From positions 1-64,000 of the forward strand of contig NZ_JAGFNU010000008.1 in the NCBI RefSeq assembly GCF_018457175.1: a DNA stretch of 64,000 bases, given 5' to 3'. The notes under the pieces were generated by a model. That model did not search any database and was not told where the DNA came from. It saw only the letters and a program-made list of their open reading frames with translations. The stretch's first letter is position 1; every line of letters begins with the position of its first letter. Of the stretch, positions 52,901-61,865 are shown piece by piece. The DNA is from Pseudohalocynthiibacter aestuariivivens (GTDB lineage Bacteria; Pseudomonadota; Alphaproteobacteria; Rhodobacterales; Rhodobacteraceae). Made by a program: the position numbers and the translations under genes.

Positions 52901-53334
52901 TTATCCCGCACGGCGAGTTGGCTACGGCCTCTCTGGGGCGCGCTGTCGTCTGCGGCCTTGTGATTACCCGTCAGCGCCCCGGCACAGCCTCGGGTGTCGT
53001 ATTTCTGACGCTGGAAGATGAAACAGGTGTCAGCAACGTGATTGTCTGGCCAAAGGTCTGCGCGCATTATCGCCGTGCGGTAATGGGCGGGCGGCTGCTG
53101 CGGGTCACCGGCTATCTGCAACGCGAAGGTATTGTTGTGCACCTGATCGCGCAGCGTATTGAGGATATGTCTCACAGCCTTGCGCTGCTTGGCCACCCAA
53201 ATGCAGACAGCATTGGCCAGACCCAACCGCAGGCAGACGATGCCCCGCGCAGAACCGCGAAAAAGCCCGCCGCCCGCGCATACCACCCAAGGGATCAGGC
53301 GAAGAAATTATTCCCAAGCCGGGATTTCCATTAG
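49954..53334 (+). CDS. dnaE2: Error-prone DNA polymerase III alpha subunit DnaE2 (ImuC)
   Basis: A 1126-residue C-family polymerase that performs translesion synthesis. The N-terminal PHP domain starts AELCVTSNFTFLTGASHPEE. The catalytic aspartates are in PPDIDVDFEHERREEVIQHI. The OB-fold near the C-terminus contains VCGLVITRQRPGTASGVVFL. The start is the ATG at 49954 inside the imuB stop codon; a longer frame adds 18 residues read in imuB. As in other DnaE2 proteins, the C-terminal tail after the OB domain is short. It completes the imuA-imuB-dnaE2 cassette. Confidence 0.95.
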   Translation: MTAPQAPRSHDNGYNRGYAELCVTSNFTFLTGASHPEELVTRAAELGLAAIAITDRNSLAGVVRAWAALKELKRESTEDIHIRSSQRIDPSSRQDIGNHVMLARPAQRPLPRLIVGCRLVLRASPVDWLALPKNRAAYARLSRLLTLGKRRAEKGECHLTLSDFLEGAKGMILIALPPKKAKQTGPEQHDVMIHIRRTATHFPGHVFLGAAPRYDGRDQAYFDHCARLAHRCAAPMVAVGDVIMHHGKRRQLADVLTCMREHIMIEDIGTRALPNAERRLKGPDDMARLFRHHPAAISRSLEIAARCTFDLGELSYEYPDEISNGEAPQDRLARLTHEGLARRYPDGVTDHVRALVAKELRLVEKLGFAAYFLTVHDIVEHARSLNILCQGRGSAANSILCYALGITDVGPEVITMVFERFMSEHRGEPPDIDVDFEHERREEVIQHIYERYGRHRAGLCATVIHFRTRAAIREVGKVMGLSQDVTASLSGQIWGMSGGGVDENRVRELGLDPADRRLAQTLRLIGELIGFPRHLSQHVGGFVITKGRLDELCPIENAAMEDRTVIEWDKNDIDALGILKVDVLSLGMLTCIRKCFDLIAGHGGEQLSIATVPQDDTPTYEMLCKADAVGVFQVESRAQMNFLPRMKPRKFYDLVIEVAIVRPGPIQGGMVHPYINRRQGREKPEIPSEALRGVLGKTLGVPLFQEQAMQIAVVAAGFTAEEADRLRRSLATFRRMGTIGTFRDRFINGMLERNYTPDFAERCFSQIEGFGEYGFPESHAAAFAMLAYVSAWLKCHHPAAFACALLNAQPMGFYAPAQIVRDAREHQIEVRPICVNNSLWDNTLERRPDGALALRLGFRQIKGLREDDASWIVAARGNGYPDPEALWLRAGITPAALERLAEADAFSDMGLGRRNALWRIKAIRSQQPLPLFNDPIEGEGIDEPAVTLPAMHLGQEVVEDYVAMRLSLRAHPMELLRPSMPGLIPHGELATASLGRAVVCGLVITRQRPGTASGVVFLTLEDETGVSNVIVWPKVCAHYRRAVMGGRLLRVTGYLQREGIVVHLIAQRIEDMSHSLALLGHPNADSIGQTQPQADDAPRRTAKKPAARAYHPRDQAKKLFPSRDFH

Positions 53335-53409
53335 AAATGCCAAGCGGCCAAGGCGAATGAACGGGGATGCCCTATTCGCATCAAACCTATGTTGGTCTGC
53401 GAAAAATTG

Positions 53410-54188
53410 TCAGAATTTCATCGCGACAAATACTGGCACGGAATTTTCCGTGTACGCCTGTTACCCCGAATTTGTTAATAAAATGGGTATATTCCAGCCC
53501 CAGATTATACTTGTTTTCCGCACCGCCAAAAGCATGGCCAATATCCCAGCGCAGTTGCGGGGAAAACACGATTTGACCGTCCACACCTGCCCCCTGATCA
53601 CCGATGAAATCGACAAACCCTTGAGCGCTGAACTTCTGGCTTCCAACCTCAAAACGGCGCATTCTACACGAAAGTCGCCTGATAGGTCGTGTCCAGATTG
53701 CGATCGAAAGGATCGGTAACATTGTCGTAAGCGTAGACCCCGAAAGTGAACACGTTGAAACCGGGCACATTAAAGCTTGCACGCAGCCCGTAGAGCCCCA
53801 CAAGAAAATCATCGCCCTGGTTAATGCCAAAATCCGGACCAATATCACTGATGAAACCGGACTCCCCGAAACTCAACCCCAACGCGCTGCCGTTCAGGTG
53901 CCCGTAGATTTCGCCATAACGACTGCTCTGGGTATTTGTTGAGGGTCCGTCGTGATCGCTGAACAAATCAACAAAGAAAAAGACATCACCATGTTCAAAT
54001 GCTGTGAAGTGTTCCAGCGTAATCGGTGTGCGCGCTGTTTCATCTAACCCGTTGCGCCCAAGACGGTAGCCATCACCAAAGTGAAGCTGTGCTTCGGTGG
54101 TAGAAAAGGCTTGCACGCCACTGCCGGCCAGCGTGCTGGCAACGACCACTGCGGTAGCCGCGATATTTTTGTGTAATAATTTTTCCAT
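53410..54188 (-). pseudogene. Tsx/OmpK-like outer membrane channel, three lesions
   Basis: A nucleoside-specific-channel-like beta-barrel gene. The signal peptide (cleavage near VQAF) and first 170 residues are intact: HFGDGYRLGRNGLDETARTP and GESGFISDIGPDFGINQGDD. Three changes follow. A TAG (53664-53666) replaces the Trp of TFVWNAPF. A few bases on, a TTTT run puts the frame off by one. Near 53450 one extra base hides the natural end, which in the right frame reads TENSVPVFVAMKF and stops at 53410 with the terminal Phe typical of porins. A frame open to 53387 ends in non-porin text. All three lesions can be undone by single-base edits, so decay is recent. Confidence 0.8.
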
Positions 54189-54488
54189 GCGTAGTGCCTT
54201 TCTGCTTTTCCATTTGATCGTCGTGATGATTGTCTCTTTTCGTTCGTTAGCTTTTTTGAGTTTACGGCCATCCAGCTTTCACGGGCTGTTATTTCTCTGT
54301 GAAACGGCTTCAAAAATTCTTGTATTTTTTGTGTTCACCCGCGCCGGTGGAAATCGACTTCTTTGCTAAAGGATGGCTACTTTGGCGGCGGCACGTCACA
54401 GCCAAGGCATCTTTCACTTTGCAAGCCTGCCAATTGTCGGTCAAACAGAGTATTCAGGGAAAAAACCGCAAAAACAGGAAACCATCGC

Positions 54489-55166
54489 ATGCAGCAAAAT
54501 TCGATTTCCATCACTCCGGCGTGGCCCAGCATGCTGTTCCTGTGTGAATGGGCAGAGCACGCAACTCATGCTCCAAACATTGTCTCGCATATTAATGAAC
54601 TTGCATCTGGTTACAACGAGCCAATCGCAAGCGGTGTCGCCAAATCCGCGAAACCGGCGAAGGGCCTTATAGAAAGCCCGCTGAACCTGTTCACAACCAC
54701 AAAGAACGAAAGCCTTCTAAAACTGGTCAACTGGATATCGAACAGCGTTAAGGTTGCAGTCAGCAAAGTGAACGGCGATCAGGTTCCTCCAGAGCGTTTG
54801 CAACTTGAGTTCTCGCAGAGCTGGTTTCACATAACGAATGATGGCGGCTTCCATGACGCGCATACACATGGTGCATGTTCCTGGTGCGGCATCTATTATC
54901 TTGTCGCCGGTGAAGCGGGCGAAGTCAGTGCAGACGGCAATGCTGTGGCTGCAAATGGCATTAACCGGTTTTACAGCCCTCTCAGCAGCGGCGGGTTGGT
55001 CCGTGACTACGGAAACGCCTATCTCGGACGCGGCTTTCTGGACGTCCAGCCACATGACGGGCGGCTGGTGATTTTTCCGTCATATCTGTTACACAGCGCC
55101 CTTCCCTACACTGGCGAAACAGACCGGATCGTGATGGCATTCAACACCCGCACTCGGGCCATGTAG
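54489..55166 (+). CDS. 2-oxoglutarate/Fe(II) oxygenase-like protein (TIGR02466 type)
   Basis: A 225-residue protein with a double-stranded beta-helix fold. The iron region reads DAHTHGACSWCGIYYLVAG near residues 118-136, and the second ligand region DGRLVIFPSYLLHSALPYTG includes the distal His; an Arg for 2-oxoglutarate follows in TDRIVMAFNTRTR. The start is the ATG at 54489 (MQQNSISITPAWPSMLF); a longer frame to 54363 is not homologous. Such proteins hydroxylate a protein or small molecule, but the substrate is unknown. It is on its own, with the porin pseudogene divergent and the kinase converging. Confidence 0.8.
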   Translation: MQQNSISITPAWPSMLFLCEWAEHATHAPNIVSHINELASGYNEPIASGVAKSAKPAKGLIESPLNLFTTTKNESLLKLVNWISNSVKVAVSKVNGDQVPPERLQLEFSQSWFHITNDGGFHDAHTHGACSWCGIYYLVAGEAGEVSADGNAVAANGINRFYSPLSSGGLVRDYGNAYLGRGFLDVQPHDGRLVIFPSYLLHSALPYTGETDRIVMAFNTRTRAM

Positions 55167-55219
55167 GGTTAAAAAAAACAGCCGGGATCGCGGTACAGCG
55201 AAGGGATCAGAGCCGGTCG

Positions 55220-56545
55220 TCACCGTGCCAGAACCAAATCAACCTTTAGACCTCCAAGCCGGTCGCTTTCGCTCAGACGCAGGGTGCCACCATGCCCCCG
55301 CGCAATATCAATTGCGATTGACAGTCCAAGACCAACACCGCTGCCTTTGTTTTGGTTGCGGCCAGGTTCTAGACGCGAAAACGGCTTTAACGCTTCTTCT
55401 CGGTCTTCAGGCGCAATACCCGGGCCATCATCCTCCACAGAGATGCGCACCGCTTTTTCGGTAATAGCAACGCTGACTTCGGCGCGCGTCCCGTAGCGCA
55501 CGGCATTGCCAATAAGATTATCAAGCGCACGGCCAATCGCCGTAGGCCGCACCAAGACCTCCCCAGCCCCCTCTTCGGAAACGAGTTGCACATCTTTGCC
55601 CGCTCGCTCCGCGTTTTCAACGGCCGTGCGAGCGATCACCATTGGATCTGAGAGCACCAGTTCATCCCCAGCGGCACCCCGGGCAAAGTTCAGGAACCCG
55701 TCCAGAAGCCGCTCCATTTCTGCGACGTCCTGCAACATGGCATCAACATCTTCATTTTCGTCCACCATAGACAAACCAAGTTTGAGGCGCGTCAACGGGG
55801 TGCGCAAATCGTGGCTGACACCAGATAGCATAAGGGTACGCTGTTCGATCTGCCTTTCGATACGCGACCGCATATCGAGAAACGAGCTTCCGGCTGCCCG
55901 CACTTCAAGCGCACCAGACGGGTTATAGGGAACTGACCTGCCCTTCCCAAAGGCTTCCGAAGCAACGGCAAGCCGTTTGATGGGGCGCAGCTGGTTGCGC
56001 AAAAACAAATAAGCAATCACGGTCATCAACAAGCTCACAGCGATCATCAGAACTAACAATTGGTGCGGATTGGTTGCGGACACACGGGACCGCGAGAATT
56101 CTACCGCCATGTTACCGTGGCGCGTTTCAACCTGTAAATGCACGATATCGCTGTCACCTTGCAGATCTATGACCGATATCGGCAAGCCACCGCTGCGTAG
56201 CGTTTCAATGACTGTGATGCCTGTAAGATCGGCGAAGTCACGTTTGTCCGCAGTCGCACTGGTACCGGCTCCCGGCAATGTGATCGTCATTTCCAGTGGA
56301 TCAGCCAGAGCCTTTGAACCTTCCTGCGCCTCTTCAAGCCTTTCCTCAGCCTCGATCTCATCGAGAAGATACGCGAGTTCCAGCTCAACGTTTTGCGTCA
56401 TCTGCTGTGTCACACGGTCAAAATGGCGCTGGATAAAGACGATGGACACAACCAATTGAATTGTGACAATCGGCACAATCAGAATAAGTGCGGCACGCCC
56501 ATACAGGCTGCGTGGCATGAAACGTTTGAGCCAACCGAAAAACAT
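55220..56545 (-). CDS. EnvZ-like sensor histidine kinase
   Basis: A 441-residue inner-membrane kinase. Membrane helices lie near residues 17-38 and 165-185, with a periplasmic sensor domain of about 120 residues between. A HAMP domain follows, then the phosphorylated His in SGVSHDLRTPLTRLKLGLSM near residue 245. The catalytic domain shows NLIGNAVRYG (N box), VEDDGPGIAPEDRE and GSGVGLGLSIAIDI (G boxes). The architecture matches EnvZ/RegB-like osmo- or envelope sensors. No response regulator gene is adjacent in the window, which is unusual for this family. It converges with the oxygenase gene. Confidence 0.9.
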   Translation of the reverse strand: MFFGWLKRFMPRSLYGRAALILIVPIVTIQLVVSIVFIQRHFDRVTQQMTQNVELELAYLLDEIEAEERLEEAQEGSKALADPLEMTITLPGAGTSATADKRDFADLTGITVIETLRSGGLPISVIDLQGDSDIVHLQVETRHGNMAVEFSRSRVSATNPHQLLVLMIAVSLLMTVIAYLFLRNQLRPIKRLAVASEAFGKGRSVPYNPSGALEVRAAGSSFLDMRSRIERQIEQRTLMLSGVSHDLRTPLTRLKLGLSMVDENEDVDAMLQDVAEMERLLDGFLNFARGAAGDELVLSDPMVIARTAVENAERAGKDVQLVSEEGAGEVLVRPTAIGRALDNLIGNAVRYGTRAEVSVAITEKAVRISVEDDGPGIAPEDREEALKPFSRLEPGRNQNKGSGVGLGLSIAIDIARGHGGTLRLSESDRLGGLKVDLVLAR

Positions 56546-56588
56546 GACAAAAGACTAGCGATACCATCGACAAACGGAAAGCAGGATT

Positions 56589-57497
56589 ATGAGCGCAAAA
56601 GAGAATGTTCCACCGCCGACCGGCGTCGCAGAAATGCTGGAGCCTGGATTGCGTCGTATTCTTGCGCCAAACCCATCGCCAATGACGTATCACGGCACGA
56701 ATACCTATCTGGTGGGCGAAAGCCATGTTGCGGTAATTGACCCTGGGCCAGACAGCCCTGCACATCTCTCAGCCATCCTGAACGCGGTGAATGGCCAAAA
56801 GGTAGAGGCGATATTGGTCACTCATAGCCATCTGGATCATTCTCCCCTGTCGCGGGCTTTGTCGGAAAGAACCGCAGCTCCCGTCATGGCCTATGGCGAC
56901 AGTCGCTCTGGGCGGTCGCAACTGATGGAAAAACTGGCCGCATCAGGCCTTGTCAAAGGCGGAGAAGGCGTTGACCCGGCGTTTGCGCCTGACGTGACGC
57001 TCGCAGACAATCAAGAAATCAAATCCGCCGAATGGAGTCTGCGAGCGCTCTGGACACCCGGGCATTTTGGAAATCATCTTAGCTTTGTCTGGGGGAATGC
57101 GGTTTTTACAGGAGATCACGTCATGGGATGGGCCAGTTCGCTGGTGTCTCCGCCAGATGGTGACCTGACCGCGTTTATGGCATCTTGCGCGCGTCTGGCA
57201 GCAAGAAATGACAGAATATATTACCCGGGCCACGGTACCCCGGTTACAGAGCCAAAGGCGCGTATCGACTGGCTGATCAGCCACCGCCACAGCCGGGAAG
57301 CGGAAATACTGCGCGCCCTGTCCAAAGGCCCGCAAAGTGTAAAAGCTCTGACCGCAGACATGTACACAGATGTTCCCGCTGCCCTTTTGGGTGCTGCAGC
57401 ACGGAACGTGTTTGCGCACCTGATTGATTTGTCTCAAAGATCACTTGTGAAGACTAAAGGTGAACTTGCGATTGACGCAGTTTATTCGCTCATTTGA
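56589..57497 (+). CDS. Metallo-beta-lactamase-fold hydrolase (LACTB2-like)
   Basis: A 302-residue hydrolase. The signature metal motif reads VTHSHLDHSPL near residue 80, with further ligands in WTPGHFGNHLSFVWG and YYPGHGTPVTEPKARIDWLI, and FTGDHVMGWASSLVSPPDGD between. The tail after about 235 is a winged-helix-like extension, seen in LACTB2-type proteins that cut single-stranded RNA. It is divergent from the kinase gene. RBS-like AAAGCAGGATT precedes the ATG. RNA or thioester hydrolysis are both possible. Confidence 0.88.
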   Translation: MSAKENVPPPTGVAEMLEPGLRRILAPNPSPMTYHGTNTYLVGESHVAVIDPGPDSPAHLSAILNAVNGQKVEAILVTHSHLDHSPLSRALSERTAAPVMAYGDSRSGRSQLMEKLAASGLVKGGEGVDPAFAPDVTLADNQEIKSAEWSLRALWTPGHFGNHLSFVWGNAVFTGDHVMGWASSLVSPPDGDLTAFMASCARLAARNDRIYYPGHGTPVTEPKARIDWLISHRHSREAEILRALSKGPQSVKALTADMYTDVPAALLGAAARNVFAHLIDLSQRSLVKTKGELAIDAVYSLI

Positions 57498-57577
57498 CAA
57501 TTGTAGCAGATTCCGGTGCTTTTGTGATAAAACCCTCTGGACGCCGCAAAAACCTATCGCTATATCGTGCGTCGTGT

Positions 57578-57652
57578 TCCGGCGTAGCTCAGCGGTAGAG
57601 CAGTTGACTGTTAATCAATTGGTCGTAGGTTCGATCCCTACCGCCGGAGCCA
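57578..57652 (+). tRNA. tRNA-Asn (anticodon GTT)
   Basis: Acceptor arms TCCGGCG and CGCCGGA pair over 7 bp, with G as discriminator and an encoded CCA end (57650-57652). The anticodon loop reads CTGTTAA with GTT at 57610-57612. The T arm shows GTAGGTTCGATCCCTAC. All parts fit a functional tRNA. A small upstream box resembles a tRNA promoter, but I cannot prove it. Confidence 0.96.
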
Positions 57653-57943
57653 AATAATCATACATTATCAATTACTTATTGATTAGTTGAGTTTGGCAAA
57701 GTTCATATGAATGTTTCACGAAAGAGTGAGGCAAACGTTTAAGTGTGAATTTTTCGCTGCTACTCTGGCCAGCAAATTCAGTTTTTTACTATTAGTAACA
57801 AACACCATATGTTGCTTGGCGCTCTTCACCACCTCGTCAGTCCGGCTTTCGTTACCCCTTGGCACCAGAAATTTCGCGTGCCATTTTTGGTGATGCGCCC
57901 TACCGTCCGCATTGCGGCCCTTTCCAGCACCGATGGAGTAATA

Positions 57944-59197
57944 ATGAAATCGATCGACCAGACCCTGCTGGTGAACATCAGAAAAAAGTTCGCGCAGGTC
58001 GACCATTGTCCGCAACAAGGCCCACGCGTCTTTTTCGAAAATGCTGGTGGCGCCTTGACGCTGAATTCTGTGGTTGAGTGCTCAGCTCTATATGCCTCGA
58101 TCCCCGACAACCAGGGGCGTGACAATCCGGCCAGCCACGAACTTGTGCGGGTCATCAACAAGGCAAAGGACGACATGCGCGTCTTTATGAATGCGCCGGG
58201 CGGGCAGTTCTTTGTTGGCGAAAGTGGCACTGAACTGCTGTTTCGCCTGATCTCGAACGCCTGTCTTGGCACACCCGAGGGCGGAGTTGTTCTTGGCTCG
58301 ACATTGGAACACCCCGCAACGCGAAGCGCCTGTGACCGCTGGGCAAAGATTGCACGCCAAAGTCATGTTTTAGTTCAGCATGATGGCGCAACAGGCACGC
58401 TGGAGCCTGCCGCCTATGCCGCCAAAGTTACAAAAGACACGCAGGTTGCCACGATCGTGCACACTTCTCCTGTCACCGGTATGAGCGTCGATGTGGCCGC
58501 CGTCGCCGCCGAGATACGCAAGGTTGCACCGGATTGTTTCATCATCGTTGACGGCATTCAGCACGCTGCTCATGGCCGGATCGACATCGCTAGCTATGAC
58601 ATCGATGGCTACGTGATTTCACCTTACAAAGTGTTTTCGCGTCACGGGTACGGGTTCGCCTGGATATCTGATCGGATGGGCGCCCTGCCCCATGACTGCC
58701 TGATTGATGGACCGGCTGACAATTGGGAAATGGGCACGCGCGATACCGGCGCCTATGCCACCCTGTCCGAAGTCGCCGCCTATTTTGAATGGCTGGGGGA
58801 ACAGGTCAGCGACACGACTGATCGCCGTGAAAAATTTGTTGCGGCGGGTGAAGCGATTCATGCGCAGGAAAAAGCGCTGACCGACGCAATGATCCACGGC
58901 ACCGGAAACCTGGAGGGGCTGGCAGAAATGGAAAAGGTGCATCTGATTGGCGGCGTTGACAACCCGGCGCGCGAAGGCCTTGTTTCGCTTTATGTTGATG
59001 GCGTGCCCTCGGTCGATGTGGTTGCCAGGCTGAACGCGCAGGGCATCCGCACGCATCTGCGCAAAGACGACCATTATTCAGGCAATATCCTGAAACCTTT
59101 GGGGCTTGCGAGCTGCGTTCGCGTATCGATGTGCCACTACAACAGCGCGCATGAAGTTGCCCAGTTTCTTGCAGCACTGAAAACCATTGCTGAGTGA
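57944..59197 (+). CDS. Class V aminotransferase (cysteine desulfurase-like fold)
   Basis: A 417-residue PLP enzyme. The cofactor Lys lies in GYVISPYKVFSRHGYGFAWI, and IIVDGIQHAAHGRIDIASYD is the PLP pocket Asp region of the class V fold. Near the N-terminus GPRVFFENAGGALTLNSV is the usual substrate loop. The start is the ATG at 57944 after GGAGTAATA; the longer frame to 57809 is not homologous. The desulfurase Cys loop is not evident, so an aminotransferase or lyase role is more likely than sulfur transfer. It precedes the dimethylglycine dehydrogenase-like gene on the same strand, suggesting use of its amine product. Confidence 0.85.
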   Translation: MKSIDQTLLVNIRKKFAQVDHCPQQGPRVFFENAGGALTLNSVVECSALYASIPDNQGRDNPASHELVRVINKAKDDMRVFMNAPGGQFFVGESGTELLFRLISNACLGTPEGGVVLGSTLEHPATRSACDRWAKIARQSHVLVQHDGATGTLEPAAYAAKVTKDTQVATIVHTSPVTGMSVDVAAVAAEIRKVAPDCFIIVDGIQHAAHGRIDIASYDIDGYVISPYKVFSRHGYGFAWISDRMGALPHDCLIDGPADNWEMGTRDTGAYATLSEVAAYFEWLGEQVSDTTDRREKFVAAGEAIHAQEKALTDAMIHGTGNLEGLAEMEKVHLIGGVDNPAREGLVSLYVDGVPSVDVVARLNAQGIRTHLRKDDHYSGNILKPLGLASCVRVSMCHYNSAHEVAQFLAALKTIAE

Positions 59198-59363
59198 AGC
59201 GATCAAAGGTTTTCTATGCACAACGAAACCAGGGCCTGAGAGCCCGATTTATTTGTGGGTACATCGCGCATTCTCGGGCTAGCTTCGCGTCGAATCTCTG
59301 CAAAATGCGGACCCTGCCTGTGGGCCGTGTTTCTGGGTTAAATGCAGGCAAGGGAACGTATAG

Positions 59364-61781
59364 ATGAAGACACATGCACAGGTCGTTGTTATCGGAGGCG
59401 GGCTTGTTGGCTGCTCGATCCTCTATCACCTGGCGAAACTTGGCTGGACAAACGTTGTTCTGTTGGAACGGGACGAACTGACAAGTGGTTCAACCTGGCA
59501 TGCGGCGGCCAATATTCATGGTCTTCACGACAACAACAATATCACGCGAATCCAGCATTATACGATGAACCTCTACAAAGAGCTGGAAAAGGAAACCGGA
59601 CAGGGCTGCGGTGTGTTTCAGCCCGGCTCGCTATACCTTGCCCAGACAGAAGAGCGAGAGCATCAGCTTCGCCTGCAAGAAGCCAAAGCAAAATTCTACG
59701 GCCTCAATTTTTATGAGATCGACAGGGAAAAAGCGCTGGAATTGCACCCGCTGGCGCAGTTTGACGATATTCGCTGCATCATGTTTGAACCAGAGGGCGG
59801 CAATGTTGACCCTTCGGGCGTCACGATGGCCTACGCTGCGGGTGCGCGCCAGATGGGGGCAACGGTTGAACGGTTTTGCCCGGTCATCGGAACAGAACAA
59901 CAACCGGATGGCAGTTGGATCGTCCGCACCAAGAAGGGCGACATTCATGCACAATGGGTCGTGAACGCCGGCGGTCTTTGGGGCCGCGAGGTTGCTGCGA
60001 TGGCGGGGATAGAACTGCCGCTACTGCCGACTGAACACCAGTATTTTGTAACCGAAGCCATTAGCGAAGTTGCGGATCTCGGGCGGCGCCTGCCCTCTAT
60101 AGCGGACCGCGATGGCGAATATTATTTCCGTCAGGAAGGCAACGGATTGCTGATCGGTGCCTACGAAAAAGACATGAAGTTCTGGGCCGAAGACGGCACG
60201 CCCCAAGGTTTTGGACACGAACTTTTTGCCGATGACCTTGACCGTATCATGGAAAACGTGATGCGCGCGATGGACCGGGTGCCGGCAGCGGCAACAGCCG
60301 GCGTGAAACGTGTGATCAATGGCCCGATGATCTGGAGTCCGGATTCAAACGCATTGTTCGGAACGGTGCCCGAGCTTCAAAACTATTTCTGCTGTACCGG
60401 CATCATCCCGGGCTTCAGCCAGTCGGGTGGTCTCGGCCTTTTGGCCGCCCAATGGATTATCGAAGGCGAGCCCGAATATGACATGTTCGCCTGGGATCTG
60501 GCACGGTTTGGCGACTGGGCCGACAAGAAATTCACCAAGGCACGGGTGCGTGACCAGTACCAGCACCGTTTCAAAATTCATTTCCCGAACGAAGAACGCT
60601 CAGCGGGCCGCCCTGCCCGTGTGCGCCCGGCTTATGAAATGCAAAAAGGAATGGGCGCTGTCTTTGGTCTGAACTGCGGCTGGGAGCATCCATTGTGGTT
60701 TGCTGATGCGCCGGGAGCAGAGGAAACCATCGGTTTCACGCGACAAAACTGGTTTGAGCCTGTCGGGCGTGAAGTAAAAATGTTGCGGGACAATGTTGGC
60801 GTGATCGACATTTCGAACTTCGCAAATTACGTGATCAAAGGCACGGGCGCACAAGACTGGCTGGACGCCTTGGTCGCCAACCGTGTCCCGTCCGAGGTTG
60901 GCCGTTCCTGCCTGACCCCGCTGATCGGGGTGCGCGGCGGTGTCGCCGGGGATTTCACCATCACGAAAGTCGCGGATGACAAATACATGATGGTCGGCTC
61001 TGGCATGGCAGAACGTTATCACCAGCGATTCTTCAATATGATTGAATTGCCGGAAGGCACTACCTTTAAGGTCGAAACAAACAATATTGCGGGCTTTAAC
61101 GTGGCTGGGCCAAAGTCGCGCAGCATGTTGCAACGGCTTACCAATGCTGATCTTTCAAATTTTGCGTTCCGCTTTATGCGTTCAAAAACCATCGAGGTCG
61201 CCGGTATCGAATGTTTGGCGATCCGTGTCAGCTTTACCGGTGATTTGGGTTGGGAGCTGCATTGCGACGAAAAAGATCAAGTGCAGCTTTACACCGCTTT
61301 GCTGGATGCCGCGCGTGAATTTGATGGCGGTCCGGTTGGCGGCCGTGCGCTTGGCAGTCTTCGGATTGAAAAAGGCTACGGTTCGTGGGGGCGTGAGTAT
61401 TCTCCGGAATACTGGCCGCAAGAGGTTTCGCTTGAACGCCTTATCAAGCTCGACAAAGATTTCTTGAATAAAGAGGCATATTTGTCAGTCAAAGATAATG
61501 TAGCTCGTGAGCGGCTTTCAATCTTTGAGGTTGAAATAACAGACGATGCCGACGCCTCGGGTGGTGAGCCCATTTTCCTACCAGATGGCACGCCAGTAGG
61601 CCGTGTAACATCCGGCGCTTTCGGCTATTCGGTCGGCAAGTCCCTTGCGCTTGGATACGCAAAGGAAGGTGTCGCAAAACCCGGGGACACTGTTCACATT
61701 TTCATTCTAGGCAAACCACATAAGGCCACACTTCTTGCGAAACCTCCCTTTGATCCTGATGGTGACAAACTGCGGGCGTGA
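59364..61781 (+). CDS. FAD-dependent dimethylglycine/sarcosine dehydrogenase-like protein
   Basis: An 805-residue two-part enzyme of the DMGDH/sarcosine dehydrogenase group. Residues about 1-400 are the FAD oxidoreductase, beginning VVVIGGGLVGCSILYHLAKL with TSGSTWHAAANIHGL, the site of covalent flavin in homologues. Residues 420-805 are the GcvT-like folate domains, with FEPVGREVKMLRDNVGVIDI and GDLGWELHCDEKDQVQLYTA. Such enzymes demethylate N-methyl compounds and pass formaldehyde to tetrahydrofolate. The length is normal. It ends at 61781, followed by a stem-loop that may terminate the transcript. Confidence 0.9.
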   Translation: MKTHAQVVVIGGGLVGCSILYHLAKLGWTNVVLLERDELTSGSTWHAAANIHGLHDNNNITRIQHYTMNLYKELEKETGQGCGVFQPGSLYLAQTEEREHQLRLQEAKAKFYGLNFYEIDREKALELHPLAQFDDIRCIMFEPEGGNVDPSGVTMAYAAGARQMGATVERFCPVIGTEQQPDGSWIVRTKKGDIHAQWVVNAGGLWGREVAAMAGIELPLLPTEHQYFVTEAISEVADLGRRLPSIADRDGEYYFRQEGNGLLIGAYEKDMKFWAEDGTPQGFGHELFADDLDRIMENVMRAMDRVPAAATAGVKRVINGPMIWSPDSNALFGTVPELQNYFCCTGIIPGFSQSGGLGLLAAQWIIEGEPEYDMFAWDLARFGDWADKKFTKARVRDQYQHRFKIHFPNEERSAGRPARVRPAYEMQKGMGAVFGLNCGWEHPLWFADAPGAEETIGFTRQNWFEPVGREVKMLRDNVGVIDISNFANYVIKGTGAQDWLDALVANRVPSEVGRSCLTPLIGVRGGVAGDFTITKVADDKYMMVGSGMAERYHQRFFNMIELPEGTTFKVETNNIAGFNVAGPKSRSMLQRLTNADLSNFAFRFMRSKTIEVAGIECLAIRVSFTGDLGWELHCDEKDQVQLYTALLDAAREFDGGPVGGRALGSLRIEKGYGSWGREYSPEYWPQEVSLERLIKLDKDFLNKEAYLSVKDNVARERLSIFEVEITDDADASGGEPIFLPDGTPVGRVTSGAFGYSVGKSLALGYAKEGVAKPGDTVHIFILGKPHKATLLAKPPFDPDGDKLRA

Positions 61782-61790
61782 TATGAAACA

Positions 61791-61814
61791 GGGCCGCCCC
61801 CCTTGGGACGGCCC
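61791..61814. terminator. Terminator-like hairpin between converging genes
   Basis: GGGCCGCCCC (61791-61800) pairs with GGGACGGCCC (61805-61814) with one mismatch and a 4-nt loop. It lies between the converging dehydrogenase and LysR genes. No T-run follows, so strength is uncertain. Confidence 0.5.
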
Positions 61815-61865
61815 ATTAAATCCACAAAAACCTGCTCTCCTGTCAAAATTATTCCGTCCGCATTC

